Assembly: GCF_039729195.1 (NCBI RefSeq) | Contig: NZ_CP155796.1 | Coordinates: forward strand, 3,038,001-3,102,000 | Length of the DNA stretch: 64,000 nt | Source of the DNA: Mycobacterium sp. DL | GTDB taxonomy: Bacteria; Actinomycetota; Actinomycetes; Mycobacteriales; Mycobacteriaceae | Direction of reading: 5' to 3' | Shown here: positions 1-8,433 of the stretch, in pieces | Layout: the number at the start of each line of letters is the position of its first letter | Position numbering within the stretch: the first letter of the stretch is position 1 | The notes under the pieces: model-generated | The model's input: only the letters and a program-made list of their open reading frames with translations | Database searches by the model: none | What the model was told of the DNA's origin: nothing | Program-made: the position numbers and the translations under genes

Positions 1-315
1 GATCTCGCCTCCGCCGGCGACGTCGAGATGCAGACCTTCCTGCACCATCACACGTTGAACGGCGGTACACGGGAACGATTTCGAGGCGAACGCCACATCC
101 GCACGCGGCCACCGGCTGCGGAATGCGTTCAGGTAATCCCGGGCCCGTTGGCGCAGCGCGTGTTCGGCGACCACGATCACCGGCGTTCCGAACCGGGCGG
201 CCACCTCCTCGAGGCGGCACCCGCCGACGACGACGGAGCCGTCGCCGTCGAGCCGGGTGCCCGGCGGGAAGAGCGAGATCAGCTCGTCGGCCGTGGGGGA
301 GAGGGCGTGGCTCAC
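1..315 (-). CDS. LysA-like PLP decarboxylase, N-terminal part (runs off the left edge)
   Basis: The first 105 codons of a minus-strand gene are present; the rest lies left of the window. The translation starts VSHALSPTADELISLF and contains FASKSFPCTA about 80 residues in, followed by LDVAGGGE. In diaminopimelate decarboxylases (fold type III PLP enzymes) the lysine of the FASK-type motif forms the Schiff base with PLP, and the GLxLDVASGGE-type motif follows it, so both the family and the reading frame are well supported. The GTG start at 313-315 lies 43 bases from the divergent MFS gene, so the two probably share a promoter region. It could be the housekeeping LysA or a second LysA-like decarboxylase acting on another amino acid; the substrate-binding C-terminus is not in the window. 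Confidence 0.85.
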   Translation of the reverse strand, partial: MSHALSPTADELISLFPPGTRLDGDGSVVVGGCRLEEVAARFGTPVIVVAEHALRQRARDYLNAFRSRWPRADVAFASKSFPCTAVQRVMVQEGLHLDVAGGGEI

Positions 316-358
316 GGTCCCAGCGTGCCACCCGACGGCTTCGGTAGTGTCCCGAACC

Positions 359-1555
359 ATGGCGCCGGAACCGCACAGCGCCGCAGCGCCCAACCGGCGG
401 GCCCGCATCGCCGTCGCGGCGCTGTTCCTGACCAACGGCGCCCTCTTCGCCAACCTGCTACCCCGCTACCCGGAGATCAAATCGGACCTGGTCATGTCCA
501 ACGCCGGCTACGGAGTCGCCGTCGGGGCGTTCTCGGCGGGGGCCCTGCTGGCCGGGCTCACCGCGGCATCACTGATCCGCCGTTTCCAGTCCGCACGTGT
601 GGCCGTCGCCTCCACGGTGGTCCTCGCGGCGTTCATCGTGCTCGCCGCATCGGCCCCGTCACCGCTGGTGTTCGCCGCGGCGCTGTTCGTCGCGGGCGCG
701 GGCGACGCCATCACCGACGTCGCACAGAACATGAATGGCCTTCGGCTGCAACGTGATTACGGACGATCGATCATCAACTCACTGCATGCGGTGTGGGCGG
801 TCGGCGCCGTCGCGGGCGGCTTGATGGGCGCGGCGGCAATCGCCGTGCACGTCCCGCGCCCGGTTCATCTGGGCGTTGCGGCGGTGGTGTTGTGCTCGGT
901 GGTCGCGGTGGCCTATCCCCACCTGCTGCACGGGCCCGACCACGAGGACCACCCGTCGCCGCACAGCACACGCTGGCGGGAGGTCAGAGCGCCGGTGTAC
1001 CTGTCGTTGCTCGCCCTGGTCGGCATCGCGATCGCCGGCGCTTGCGTCGAGGACGCGGGAAGCTCCTGGGCCACGCTCTATCTGCGTGACAGTCTCGGCG
1101 CGCCGGGTTCAGTCGCCGCCCTGGGATATGTCGCGCTGGTCGGGTTCATGTTCGTCGGGCGGCTGATCGGCGATCGCCTCGTCGACCGGTTCGGCGAGCG
1201 GGCCGTGGCCCGGGCAGGCGGCATGATCGCCGCCGTCGGCATGGGCACCGCACTGGCCTTCCCGACGGTGCCGGGCACCGTCGCGGGTTTCGCGGCCGCC
1301 GGGTTGGGGGTGGCCACCGTGGTGCCCGCCGCGATGCGCGCCGCCGACGAACTGCCCGGCCTTCGGGCGGGCACCGGGTTGACGGTGCTGACCTGGCTGA
1401 TGCGGGCGGGGTTCCTCGGCGCACCGTTGATCGTCGGTGTCGTCGCGGATGCGACCAGCCTGCGGGTCGGACTGCTCATCGTCCCGGTCGCCGGCGTAAC
1501 GCTGATGATGCTCGCCGGCGCGCTCAGTGCGACGAGGCGGCGCGGGACCGTCTGA
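359..1555 (+). CDS. MFS transporter, YbjJ-like
   Basis: This 398-residue protein has about twelve hydrophobic segments and a soluble N-terminus of roughly 15 residues ending NRRAR, typical of a major facilitator permease in the inner membrane. Hydrophobic runs such as AVGAFSAGALLAGLTAASLI and the cytoplasmic basic turn IGDRLVDRFGERAVAR between mid-protein helices fit the MFS pattern. I chose the ATG at 359 over an in-frame upstream start at 257, because the upstream extension is hydrophilic and would overlap the divergent LysA-like gene. The overall look resembles the YbjJ/fucose-permease-like branch, but the substrate cannot be read from sequence. It stands alone, with 109 bases before the next gene. 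Confidence 0.85.
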   Translation: MAPEPHSAAAPNRRARIAVAALFLTNGALFANLLPRYPEIKSDLVMSNAGYGVAVGAFSAGALLAGLTAASLIRRFQSARVAVASTVVLAAFIVLAASAPSPLVFAAALFVAGAGDAITDVAQNMNGLRLQRDYGRSIINSLHAVWAVGAVAGGLMGAAAIAVHVPRPVHLGVAAVVLCSVVAVAYPHLLHGPDHEDHPSPHSTRWREVRAPVYLSLLALVGIAIAGACVEDAGSSWATLYLRDSLGAPGSVAALGYVALVGFMFVGRLIGDRLVDRFGERAVARAGGMIAAVGMGTALAFPTVPGTVAGFAAAGLGVATVVPAAMRAADELPGLRAGTGLTVLTWLMRAGFLGAPLIVGVVADATSLRVGLLIVPVAGVTLMMLAGALSATRRRGTV

Positions 1556-1623
1556 CGGAGACTGCAGTTCTGACCATGTGCCACGCGCCCTCCGCCTAGC
1601 CTGAACTCCACATGTCGCCATCC

Positions 1624-1641
1624 TGGTACAGTGGCGTACCA
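1624..1641. promoter_or_regulatory. Palindromic operator candidate upstream of the esterase
   Basis: A perfect inverted repeat, TGGTAC-AGTGGC-GTACCA (6-base arms, 6-base spacer), ends 23 bases before the esterase ATG and is followed at once by a further AGTACC half-like copy. Its size and position suit a TetR/GntR-type repressor site. The regulator is not identifiable from this window. Confidence 0.45.
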
Positions 1642-1664
1642 AGTACCGATCGAAGGAGTTCGGC

Positions 1665-3236
1665 ATGACCGCGGACGCGACGACTCGCGACAGGGCAGGC
1701 GGACGGCCCGTGGTGGACACCACCTACGGCCCGGTGCGCGGCGTGGACGACGGAACCGTCAAGGCATGGAAGGCGGTTCGCTACGCCGCACCGCCGGTCG
1801 GGGAGCTCCGGTGGCGGGCGCCCGAGCCGCCGTCGGCGTGGTCGGAGCCCGCCGACGCCGGCCGGGTGGGCCCGGTGTGCCCCCAACCGACCGACCCCAG
1901 GATCCCGATCGATCTCGGCGCCCCGCAGGGCGAGGACTTCCTGACGCTCAACGTCTGGGCGCCGCCGGGCACCCAGCCCGGTGACAACAAGCCGGTGATG
2001 GTGTGGGTGCACGGCGGCGCCTACATCCTCGGCTCGGCCAGCCAGCCGCTCTATCACGGGCGGGCGCTGGCCACGGGCGGCGACGTCGTGGTCGTGACGG
2101 TCAACTACCGCCTCGGCGCCCTCGGCTTCCTGGAACTGTCGTCGCTTGGCGCGGACTCCGAGCGGTTCGCCACCAACGTCGGCCTGCGCGACGTGCTGGC
2201 AGCGCTGGGTTGGGTTCGGGACAACATCGCTGCTTTCGGCGGCGACCCAGACCGGGTCACCCTGTTCGGTGAATCTGCCGGGGGAGGCATCGTCACGACC
2301 CTGCTGGGCAGTCCGGCCGCCGCCGGCTTGTTCAGCGCGGCAATCGCCCAGAGCTCACCGGTCACGTCGTCCTACGACGCCGACCGCGCCGGGCGGGTGG
2401 CCGGCCGCATCCTCGAGGAGCTCGATATCGGACACCGGAACCTCGGCCGGCTGGCTGAGCTTCCGATCGACGCGATCGTGGAAGCGTCCAGGACCGTGTT
2501 CGACGAGGTGCCGGTGCGCACCCCCGGCCGCCTCGCGTTCGCGCCCATCGTCGACGGTGACCTGGTTCCCGACTACCCGGTCAACCTCGCGAGAGCGGGA
2601 CGAACTCATCCGGTACCGCTGATCATCGGTACCAACAAGAACGAGGCGGCGCTGTTCCGGTACATGAAGTCGCCGTTGATGCCGATCACGCCGGAGTCCA
2701 TCAAGGCGATGTTCGCCGAGATCGCTGCCGAGCAACCCGGGTTGCAACTGCCGGACGACAGTCGACTTGGCGGCACCTACCGGGGCCGCGGCAAGGCCAA
2801 GGGCATGGGACTGACCAGCGATCTGGGCTTCCGGATGCCCTCGATCTGGTACGCCGACGGCCACCGTGCCGTCGCGCCGGTGTACCTGTACCGGTTCGAC
2901 TTCGCCACACCGATGCTGCGGATGGTCCGGCTGCACGCCGCGCACGCCACCGAGTTGCCCTACGTGTGGGGCAATCTCGTCGCCGGGCGCAAGGATCCGA
3001 CGTTTGCCCTGGGCGGACTCAAGACGGGCAGAGCGGTGTCGGAGCGTCTTCGGACCCGATGGGTCAACTTCGCCACAAACGGTGCACCCTCCGGCCCGGA
3101 CGGTGCACCGACATGGCGGCCCTACGAAGCCGAGCACCGCTCCACCCTGGTGATCGACAAACAGGATTCGGTGGTCGACGATCTCGACGCCGACGTGCGT
3201 CGCGCCTGGGGCGACGACGTCCTGAGCTTCCTGTAG
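1665..3236 (+). CDS. Type B carboxylesterase/lipase, LipT-like
   Basis: A 523-residue alpha/beta hydrolase of the type B carboxylesterase family. The oxyanion-hole motif is at VWVHGGAY (residues 114-120), the nucleophile elbow is FGESAGGG with Ser204, and the late HATELPYVWG carries the likely catalytic histidine. No secretion signal is visible: the N-terminus is hydrophilic, so a cytoplasmic or loosely associated ester hydrolase is expected. The start is well supported by GAAGGAG seven bases upstream of the ATG. LipT of M. tuberculosis is the family member I recall as closest in architecture, but the natural substrate is unknown. The palindrome 23 bases upstream suggests inducible expression. 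It may be co-transcribed with the hydroxylase that begins 29 bases after its stop. Confidence 0.88.
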   Translation: MTADATTRDRAGGRPVVDTTYGPVRGVDDGTVKAWKAVRYAAPPVGELRWRAPEPPSAWSEPADAGRVGPVCPQPTDPRIPIDLGAPQGEDFLTLNVWAPPGTQPGDNKPVMVWVHGGAYILGSASQPLYHGRALATGGDVVVVTVNYRLGALGFLELSSLGADSERFATNVGLRDVLAALGWVRDNIAAFGGDPDRVTLFGESAGGGIVTTLLGSPAAAGLFSAAIAQSSPVTSSYDADRAGRVAGRILEELDIGHRNLGRLAELPIDAIVEASRTVFDEVPVRTPGRLAFAPIVDGDLVPDYPVNLARAGRTHPVPLIIGTNKNEAALFRYMKSPLMPITPESIKAMFAEIAAEQPGLQLPDDSRLGGTYRGRGKAKGMGLTSDLGFRMPSIWYADGHRAVAPVYLYRFDFATPMLRMVRLHAAHATELPYVWGNLVAGRKDPTFALGGLKTGRAVSERLRTRWVNFATNGAPSGPDGAPTWRPYEAEHRSTLVIDKQDSVVDDLDADVRRAWGDDVLSFL

Positions 3237-3265
3237 AGATCTAGACTTTCACCGGAGGTGCCGCT

Positions 3266-4198
3266 GTGGAGTTCCTGGACGTACTGCCGCAGCAGATGCG
3301 CGACCCCGTGCTCTTCGCGGTCCCGTTCTTCCTGCTGCTGCTGATCATCGAATGGACCGCGGCGCGCAAACTGGAGGACCTCGGGGATCCCTCCGACGCC
3401 GGCCGACCGGTTTCAGGGGCATACCTCACCCGAGACTCCTGGGCCAGCATCTCGATGGGGTTGGTCTCCGTCTTCACGATGGGAGCCTGGAAGTTCCTGG
3501 CGCTATTGGGCTATGCGGCGATCTACGCCTACCTAGCGCCGTGGCAGCTGCCTGCCACGCAGTGGTACACGTGGGTGATCGCGATCGTCGGTGTGGACCT
3601 GCTGTTCTACGCCTACCACCGCACCGCGCACCGGGTGCGACTGGTCTGGGCCACCCACCAGGCGCACCACTCCAGCCAGTACTTCAACTTCGCGACGGCG
3701 CTGCGACAGAAGTGGAACAACAGCGGGGAGATCCTGATGTGGATCCCGTTGCCGCTCTTGGGCGTTCCGCCGTGGATGATTTTTGTGAGCTTCTCGATCA
3801 ACCTGATCTACCAGTTCTGGATACACACCGAGCGCATCGGCAAGCTCTGGCGGCCCATCGAGTTCGTCTTCAACACCCCGTCGCATCACCGCGTGCATCA
3901 CGGAATGGATCCGGAGTATCTGGACAAGAACTACGGTGGAATCCTGATCATCTGGGACCGGCTGTTCGGCACCTTTCAGCCTGAGTTGTTCCGGCCGCAT
4001 TACGGGCTCACCAAGCCGGTCGAGACGTTCAACATCTGGAAGCTGCAGACGCGCGAATACGCCGCGATCGGCCGCGATGTCCGCGCCGCACGCGGTATCC
4101 GGGACAAGCTCGGCTACATCTTCGGCCCGCCCGGGTGGCTGCCTGCCGGCGCAGCCGAGCGGGCCGGGGAGCAGTCACCCGCCTACGTCCCCCGATAG
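3266..4198 (+). CDS. Sterol desaturase/fatty acid hydroxylase family membrane protein (Erg3-like)
   Basis: A 310-residue integral membrane di-iron enzyme. The histidine clusters that bind the two irons are all visible: YHRTAHR (His118, His122), HQAHH (His131, His134, His135) and NTPSHHRVHHG (His207, 208, 211, 212), placed among hydrophobic segments at about residues 12-29, 66-90, 100-115 and 160-185. This is the fatty acid hydroxylase/C5-sterol desaturase superfamily, and position matches the gene I recall as Rv1814 (erg3). The GTG start at 3266 has GGAGG eight bases upstream. The reaction is probably an oxygen-dependent hydroxylation or desaturation of a lipid; mycobacteria do not make sterols, so an Erg3 function in the yeast sense is unlikely. 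Confidence 0.88.
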   Translation: MEFLDVLPQQMRDPVLFAVPFFLLLLIIEWTAARKLEDLGDPSDAGRPVSGAYLTRDSWASISMGLVSVFTMGAWKFLALLGYAAIYAYLAPWQLPATQWYTWVIAIVGVDLLFYAYHRTAHRVRLVWATHQAHHSSQYFNFATALRQKWNNSGEILMWIPLPLLGVPPWMIFVSFSINLIYQFWIHTERIGKLWRPIEFVFNTPSHHRVHHGMDPEYLDKNYGGILIIWDRLFGTFQPELFRPHYGLTKPVETFNIWKLQTREYAAIGRDVRAARGIRDKLGYIFGPPGWLPAGAAERAGEQSPAYVPR

Positions 4199-4247
4199 CG
4201 TGGCTGAACAACAACGTCGCGTGCGGACAGGCCGTAGTGTTCGTGGT

Positions 4248-5654
4248 GTGGAGACGGTCTTCGACGCTCATGTCGACCCCGCACTGGTCGACCGTTCACT
4301 CGCCGGAAGCAGCTTCGGGTCGATGTGGCTGGATGTACCGAGACCGGAGTTCCCCCGGGCGCCGGGTCCGGTCACCTGCGACCTGCTGGTGATCGGCGGA
4401 GGTTACGCGGGGCTGTGGAGCGCCCTGCACGCTGCGCGGCGCCATCCCGACCGGCGCATCGTGCTCGTCGAGGCCGACCGCATCGGCTGGGCGGCCTCGG
4501 GGCGTAACGGCGGCTTCGTCGAGGCGAGCCTGACCCACGGGATCGAGAACGGAAAGTCCCGCTGGCCCAACGAGATCGAGACCCTCGAGGACTTGGGCAT
4601 CGAGAACCTCGACGGCATGCAGACCGAGATCGCCGAACTCGGCCTGGACACCGAGTGGCAGCGCACCGGAATGCTGGCGGTCGCGACCGAACCACATCAG
4701 GTCGAGTGGCTCGAACAGGCCGCCGCCGAAGACCAGGGCCGGTTCCTCGACCAGCAGCAGGTCCGCGACGAAGTGCGGTCGCCGACGTACCTGGCGGGTC
4801 TGTACAGCGCCGATACGTGCGCGATCGTCAACCCCGCCAAGCTTGCCCTGGAACTGGCGCGGGCCTGTCGCGACGTCGGCGTCGAGATCTTCGAGCACAC
4901 CACTGCGACGCAGATAAACTCGGGCGGTGCGGCGCTGCGGGTGCACACCGACGGTCCGACCATCACCTGTCGTCAAGTGGTGTTGGCCACCAACGTCTTT
5001 CCCAGCCTGCTCAAGCGCAACCGCCTGTTCACAGTGCCCGTCTACGACTACGTCCTGGCCACCGAGCCCCTGACCGACGCCCAGGTGGACCGCATCGGCT
5101 GGCAGCGCCGACAGGGAGTGGGCGACTCCGCCAACCAGTTTCACTACTACCGCATGACGATGGACAACCGGATCGTCTGGGGCGGCTACGACGCCGTCTA
5201 CCACTTCGGGCGGCGTGTGGACTCGGGCTACGAAAACCGCCAGGACATCTTCCGCCGGCTAGCCGGGCATTTTTTCATCACCTTTCCGCAACTCGACGAT
5301 GTCCGGTTCACCCATCGCTGGGCGGGTGCGATCGACACCAACACCAGGTTCTGTGCGCACTGGGGATTGGCCCGCGAAGGCCGCGTCGCCTACGTGAACG
5401 GGTTCACCGGACTCGGCGTCGGCGCTGCCCGGTTCGCCGCCGATGTGTGCCTGGATCTGCTGGACGGGGCGCAGACGCCCCGGACCCGGTTGGAGATGGT
5501 GCGCAAGAAGCCGCTGCCGTTCCCCCCGGAGCCGCTGGCCACTGTCGGGATCCAGGCCACCAAGTGGTCCCTGGACCGCGCCGACCACTCTGCGGGCCGT
5601 CGAAACCTGTTGTTGCGTGCGCTGGACGCCGCCGGGCTCGGCTTCGATTCCTGA
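4248..5654 (+). CDS. FAD-dependent oxidoreductase, DAO family
   Basis: A roughly 468-residue D-amino-acid-oxidase/glycine-oxidase-fold flavoprotein. The dinucleotide-binding motif LLVIGGGYAGLWSALHAA is followed by the acidic end of the second strand (VLVEADRIG) and by WAASGRNGGF, which in this family contacts FAD. The C-terminal GFTGLGVGAARFAAD segment closes over the flavin. Members such as gamma-glutamylputrescine oxidase oxidise amines with similar motifs, but the substrate here is unknown. The start is uncertain: GTG at 4248 gives METVFDAHVDPALVDR, while GTG at 4200 right after the upstream stop adds 16 residues; neither has a good ribosome-binding site. An open frame back to 4077 would overlap the hydroxylase gene and is rejected. 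It follows that gene closely and may be co-transcribed. Confidence 0.8.
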   Translation: METVFDAHVDPALVDRSLAGSSFGSMWLDVPRPEFPRAPGPVTCDLLVIGGGYAGLWSALHAARRHPDRRIVLVEADRIGWAASGRNGGFVEASLTHGIENGKSRWPNEIETLEDLGIENLDGMQTEIAELGLDTEWQRTGMLAVATEPHQVEWLEQAAAEDQGRFLDQQQVRDEVRSPTYLAGLYSADTCAIVNPAKLALELARACRDVGVEIFEHTTATQINSGGAALRVHTDGPTITCRQVVLATNVFPSLLKRNRLFTVPVYDYVLATEPLTDAQVDRIGWQRRQGVGDSANQFHYYRMTMDNRIVWGGYDAVYHFGRRVDSGYENRQDIFRRLAGHFFITFPQLDDVRFTHRWAGAIDTNTRFCAHWGLAREGRVAYVNGFTGLGVGAARFAADVCLDLLDGAQTPRTRLEMVRKKPLPFPPEPLATVGIQATKWSLDRADHSAGRRNLLLRALDAAGLGFDS

Positions 5655-5724
5655 TCGCCGTATCGCTCCCGCGTTGCGCAGCGGCCGCTAGTGTCAGACG
5701 TGCCTGCAACGAGAGGAACCCGAC

Positions 5725-6369
5725 ATGGCAGACACGCTCCAGCACGGTGAGAAACTCGAACGGGGACAAGGGTTAACGTCACCCAACGGTGCATACACAC
5801 TCACGTTGCAGGACGATGGCAACCTGGTGCTCGCCAGTCGCGGCCAGGCCGTGTGGGCGACCGGCACCGACGGCCAGAACGTCGTTCGCGCCGAAGTCCA
5901 GAAGGACGGCAACTTCGTCCTGTACACGGCGGACAAACCGGTGTGGCACAGCGACACCAAGGGCACCAAGGATGCTCGGCTGACTCTCCAGGACGACCGC
6001 AACCTCGTTCTCTACGGAAAAGACGGCGCGAAGTGGGCTTCGAACACCGAGACCGATCAGGCTCCGCCGCCGCCGGTGACAGAATCGGCTGCCGAACCCG
6101 AGGCCGCGGCCGAGGCCTCAGCGAAAAACGAGAAATCGGCAGCAGAGCCCGCACCCGCACCCGAGGCGGCCCCGGCTCCGCCGCCTCCGCCGCCCCCGCC
6201 TCCTCCGCCGCCGGCACCGAGGACGTACACGGTCGTGTCCGGTGACACGCTGTGGGCGATCGCCGAGAAGTTCTACGGGGACGGCAACCGATACAGGGCC
6301 ATCGCCGAGGCCAGTGGGATCCCGAATCCGGACCTGATTCACCCCGGACAGGTGCTCACCATCCCCTGA
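5725..6369 (+). CDS. B-type lectin domain plus LysM protein
   Basis: A 214-residue protein with three parts. Residues 1 to about 110 form a bulb-type mannose-binding lectin domain whose three sugar-binding repeats are readable as LQDDGNLVLAS, VQKDGNFVLY and LQDDRNLVLY (consensus QxDxNxVxY; the first has Ala where Tyr is usual). A flexible Ala/Pro/Glu linker follows, with a run of twelve prolines. Residues from about 165 form a single LysM domain (YTVVSGDTLWAIAEKFYGDG to the end), which binds N-acetylglucosamine polymers such as peptidoglycan. No signal peptide is visible, so export, if any, is unconventional. A mannose-binding LysM lectin is known in M. smegmatis and this looks like its relative. 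GAGAGGA upstream supports the ATG at 5725. It may bridge mannose-rich envelope glycans and the wall. Confidence 0.88.
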   Translation: MADTLQHGEKLERGQGLTSPNGAYTLTLQDDGNLVLASRGQAVWATGTDGQNVVRAEVQKDGNFVLYTADKPVWHSDTKGTKDARLTLQDDRNLVLYGKDGAKWASNTETDQAPPPPVTESAAEPEAAAEASAKNEKSAAEPAPAPEAAPAPPPPPPPPPPPPAPRTYTVVSGDTLWAIAEKFYGDGNRYRAIAEASGIPNPDLIHPGQVLTIP

Positions 6370-6477
6370 TCCAGACGTCGCACCTTGTGTAACGACCCTT
6401 TTCCAGATCGCGATGTCCCCGTTACGCAAGCAGTGCGTGCGGGTATCACCCGTCGGGAAGAGAGCGGAGGGGGCGCT

Positions 6478-7200
6478 ATGTCTGATCGGTCGTCAACACG
6501 ATCGCCACGTCGAGGACTGCAGCTTCTGCTCGCGGTGGTCGCTCCCGTCGTCGCTTTACTGCTGCCTGCGGCAACCGCATCCGCGCAGCCTGGAGTGCTG
6601 GTCCATCCCGGCATGGAGATCCATCAGGACAGCGTGCTGTGCACCCTGGGTTATGTCGATCCCCAGACGCGGACCGCTTACACCGCGGGCCACTGCCGGG
6701 CCTCCGGGACAGTGTCGGACAGGCAGGGCAATCTGATCGGCACCCAGGGGTCGTTCCGCGACAACACCCCGGACGGCACCACCGTCGACACCAACCATCA
6801 GATCGCCGACTGGCAGGTCATCCACCTGACGCCCGAGGTCGCGGTCAACAACGTGCTGCCCGGCGGGCGGGTGCTGATCACCGATCCGGCGGTGCTCCCC
6901 ACAGTCGGCATGCCGGTCTGTCACTTCGGTGTGGTGACCGGGGAGAGTTGCGGCAAGGTCGCCGCAGTCAACAACGGCTGGTTCACGATGTCCGATGGTG
7001 TGGTCAGCCAGAAGGGCGACTCGGGCGGCCCGGTGTACACCCCGACGGCGGATGGGCGCACCGCGCTCATCGGGATCTTCAACAGCACCTGGGGTGATCT
7101 GCCGGCCGCGGTGTCGTGGCAGGTCGCCAGCCAGCAGGCCCAGCAGGACACCATCTCCGCCGCATCGGCCACCCTGCCGGCCGCGCCCGCGCTGAACTAG
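6478..7200 (+). CDS. Secreted trypsin-like serine protease (Rv1815-like)
   Basis: A 240-residue exported chymotrypsin-fold protease. Residues 10-36 are a signal peptide: two arginines, a long hydrophobic core, then ATASA before QPGV, a standard signal peptidase I site. The catalytic residues are visible as TAGHC (His72), IADW (Asp111 as the likely acid) and KGDSGGPV (Ser182). Two cysteine pairs (Cys55/Cys73 and Cys148/Cys158) suit disulfides outside the cell. Position between the Erg3-like gene and the TetR gene matches Rv1815 of M. tuberculosis. GAGCGGAGGGGG just upstream fixes the ATG at 6478; an upstream in-frame ATG at 6385 would put 31 hydrophilic residues ahead of the signal peptide. 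The substrate is unknown. Its stop overlaps the convergent F420-type gene by three bases. Confidence 0.87.
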   Translation: MSDRSSTRSPRRGLQLLLAVVAPVVALLLPAATASAQPGVLVHPGMEIHQDSVLCTLGYVDPQTRTAYTAGHCRASGTVSDRQGNLIGTQGSFRDNTPDGTTVDTNHQIADWQVIHLTPEVAVNNVLPGGRVLITDPAVLPTVGMPVCHFGVVTGESCGKVAAVNNGWFTMSDGVVSQKGDSGGPVYTPTADGRTALIGIFNSTWGDLPAAVSWQVASQQAQQDTISAASATLPAAPALN

Positions 7201-7637
7201 CGGACCAGCTCGAACACCGGGATCGACGGCGCGACGGCTCGTTGCTCGTCGGTCGTGGAAGCGGGCGTCAGCCCGCCGACATGGCCCTTGAGCTGCCAGT
7301 ACCACCGCTGGACATACGGCGTCAGCAGTGCGGGCTTGGCGTCGTCGGCGATCTCGACCACCCGCCGCCGGCGTCCACGCCTGAGCGGACCCACCTCGAC
7401 TTCACCCGCTGCGCGGACGTTGCGTGCCCACTGGGTATTGCCGCGCGGCGACACCACATAGTCTCGGCCGTCCACGGTCAGCAGATTCACCACCACACCG
7501 CGGACCTCGCCGGTGCTGCGTCCGCGGACCCGCAGCGCGGTGCTGCCCTGGATGCTGACACCCGCCTCGGCCAGACGGCGGATCACGTTGTTGAAAAGCC
7601 GGGCCGCAAATCCCGGCGTGTCGTAGCGATCGGACAT
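7197..7637 (-). CDS. Deazaflavin (F420)-dependent nitroreductase-family protein
   Basis: A 146-residue member of the nitroreductase/deazaflavin-dependent oxidoreductase family (split beta-barrel, Ddn-like). The family signature is the central strand pair with GRDYVVSPRGNTQWARNVR, where the basic and Trp/Asn positions bind the F420 or flavin phosphate, and the paired TGEVRGVVVNLLTVDG ahead of it. Proteins of this type reduce quinones or other electrophiles with reduced F420 in mycobacteria; the substrate here is not known. The ATG at 7635-7637 is preceded by AAGGGAG. It diverges from the TetR gene, with two matching palindromes in the 106-base gap, so it is the most likely target of that regulator. 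Confidence 0.85.
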   Translation of the reverse strand: MSDRYDTPGFAARLFNNVIRRLAEAGVSIQGSTALRVRGRSTGEVRGVVVNLLTVDGRDYVVSPRGNTQWARNVRAAGEVEVGPLRRGRRRRVVEIADDAKPALLTPYVQRWYWQLKGHVGGLTPASTTDEQRAVAPSIPVFELVR

Positions 7638-7661
7638 GGTGTTCTCCCTTCGAGTTCAGAA

Positions 7662-7680
7662 ACGAGAGCGCTGCTCTCGT
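7662..7680. promoter_or_regulatory. TetR operator candidate 1
   Basis: A perfect inverted repeat ACGAGAGC-GCT-GCTCTCGT lies 24 bases upstream of the F420-type gene start. It is the stronger of two copies of the same motif in the divergent gap, as expected for the binding site of the adjacent TetR repressor. Confidence 0.7.
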
Positions 7681-7712
7681 CACGCCAGACTGCCACCACC
7701 GGACGGCAAAAT

Positions 7713-7730
7713 CAAGAGCACTGATCTCGT
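7713..7730. promoter_or_regulatory. TetR operator candidate 2
   Basis: CAAGAGC-ACT-GATCTCGT matches 15 of 18 positions of operator candidate 1 and lies 13 bases before the TetR start, a position suited to autorepression. It is an imperfect palindrome. Confidence 0.6.
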
Positions 7731-7743
7731 TTTGTGCAAGACT

Positions 7744-8433
7744 GTGGCAGTGGGTAAGCGACAGGACTCGCGCCAGCGCATCGAAGGGCGCATCGTCGAA
7801 CTCGGACGTCAGCATCTGATCACCGAGGGTGCGGCCGGGTTGTCGCTGCGCGCGATCGCCCGGGACCTGGGCATGGTCTCGTCGGCGGTGTATCGCTACG
7901 TGGCCAGTCGCGATGAATTGCTGACGTTGCTCTTGGTGGACGCCTATACCGACCTGGCCGACACCGTCGAGCGCGCGCGCGACGGCGCCCCCCACCAGGC
8001 ACGCGCGAGGATCACCGAGATGTCCAGGGCCGCACGGCGCTGGGCGATAGCGCAGCCCGCCAATTGGGCGTTGCTCTACGGCAGCCCGGTGCCCGGATAT
8101 CACGCGCCCAGGGAACGGACGGTCGGCCCCGGGACGCGGGTGGTCGGCGCGCTGCTCACCGTGGTCGACGAGGGTGTTGCCGCCGGTGAGATACCCGACG
8201 TCGAACACACTGTGCCGCAAGGCCTCTCGATGGATTTTGAGGGATTGCGCGCCGAGTTCTCGATCACTGCGGGAGACGCGGTGGTCGCCAGGAGCCTCAC
8301 CCTGTGGGCGGCGTTGGTCGGCGCCATCAGCCTCGAAGTGTTCGGGCAGTACGGTCCGGACACCTTCACCGACCCCGAGGCGGCGTTCGACGCCCAGATC
8401 GCCCTGCTGACCGACATGCTGGCGACGAATTAG
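7744..8433 (+). CDS. TetR-family regulator (Rv1816-like)
   Basis: A 229-residue repressor with a helix-turn-helix at about residues 32-53 (GLSLRAIARDLGMVSSAVYR) and a helical ligand-binding C-terminus. The recalled Rv1816 protein shares the helix-turn-helix and the stretches SSRDELLTLLLVDAYTDLADTV-like and WALLYGSPVPGY, so orthology is likely, and the gene order agrees. Starts at GTG 7744 or GTG 7750 are equally possible; the frame is open to 7636 but that part overlaps the divergent gene and the operators. Two near-identical palindromes between it and the divergent F420-type gene suggest that it represses both. Its stop codon overlaps the KstR-type box that precedes the next gene. Confidence 0.88.
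   Translation: MAVGKRQDSRQRIEGRIVELGRQHLITEGAAGLSLRAIARDLGMVSSAVYRYVASRDELLTLLLVDAYTDLADTVERARDGAPHQARARITEMSRAARRWAIAQPANWALLYGSPVPGYHAPRERTVGPGTRVVGALLTVVDEGVAAGEIPDVEHTVPQGLSMDFEGLRAEFSITAGDAVVARSLTLWAALVGAISLEVFGQYGPDTFTDPEAAFDAQIALLTDMLATN

Noticed and set aside
4077..4247. Early start of the DAO-family oxidoreductase inside the hydroxylase gene
   Set aside because: It overlaps the hydroxylase by about 120 bases and adds low-complexity Ser/Pro residues before the FAD-binding domain.
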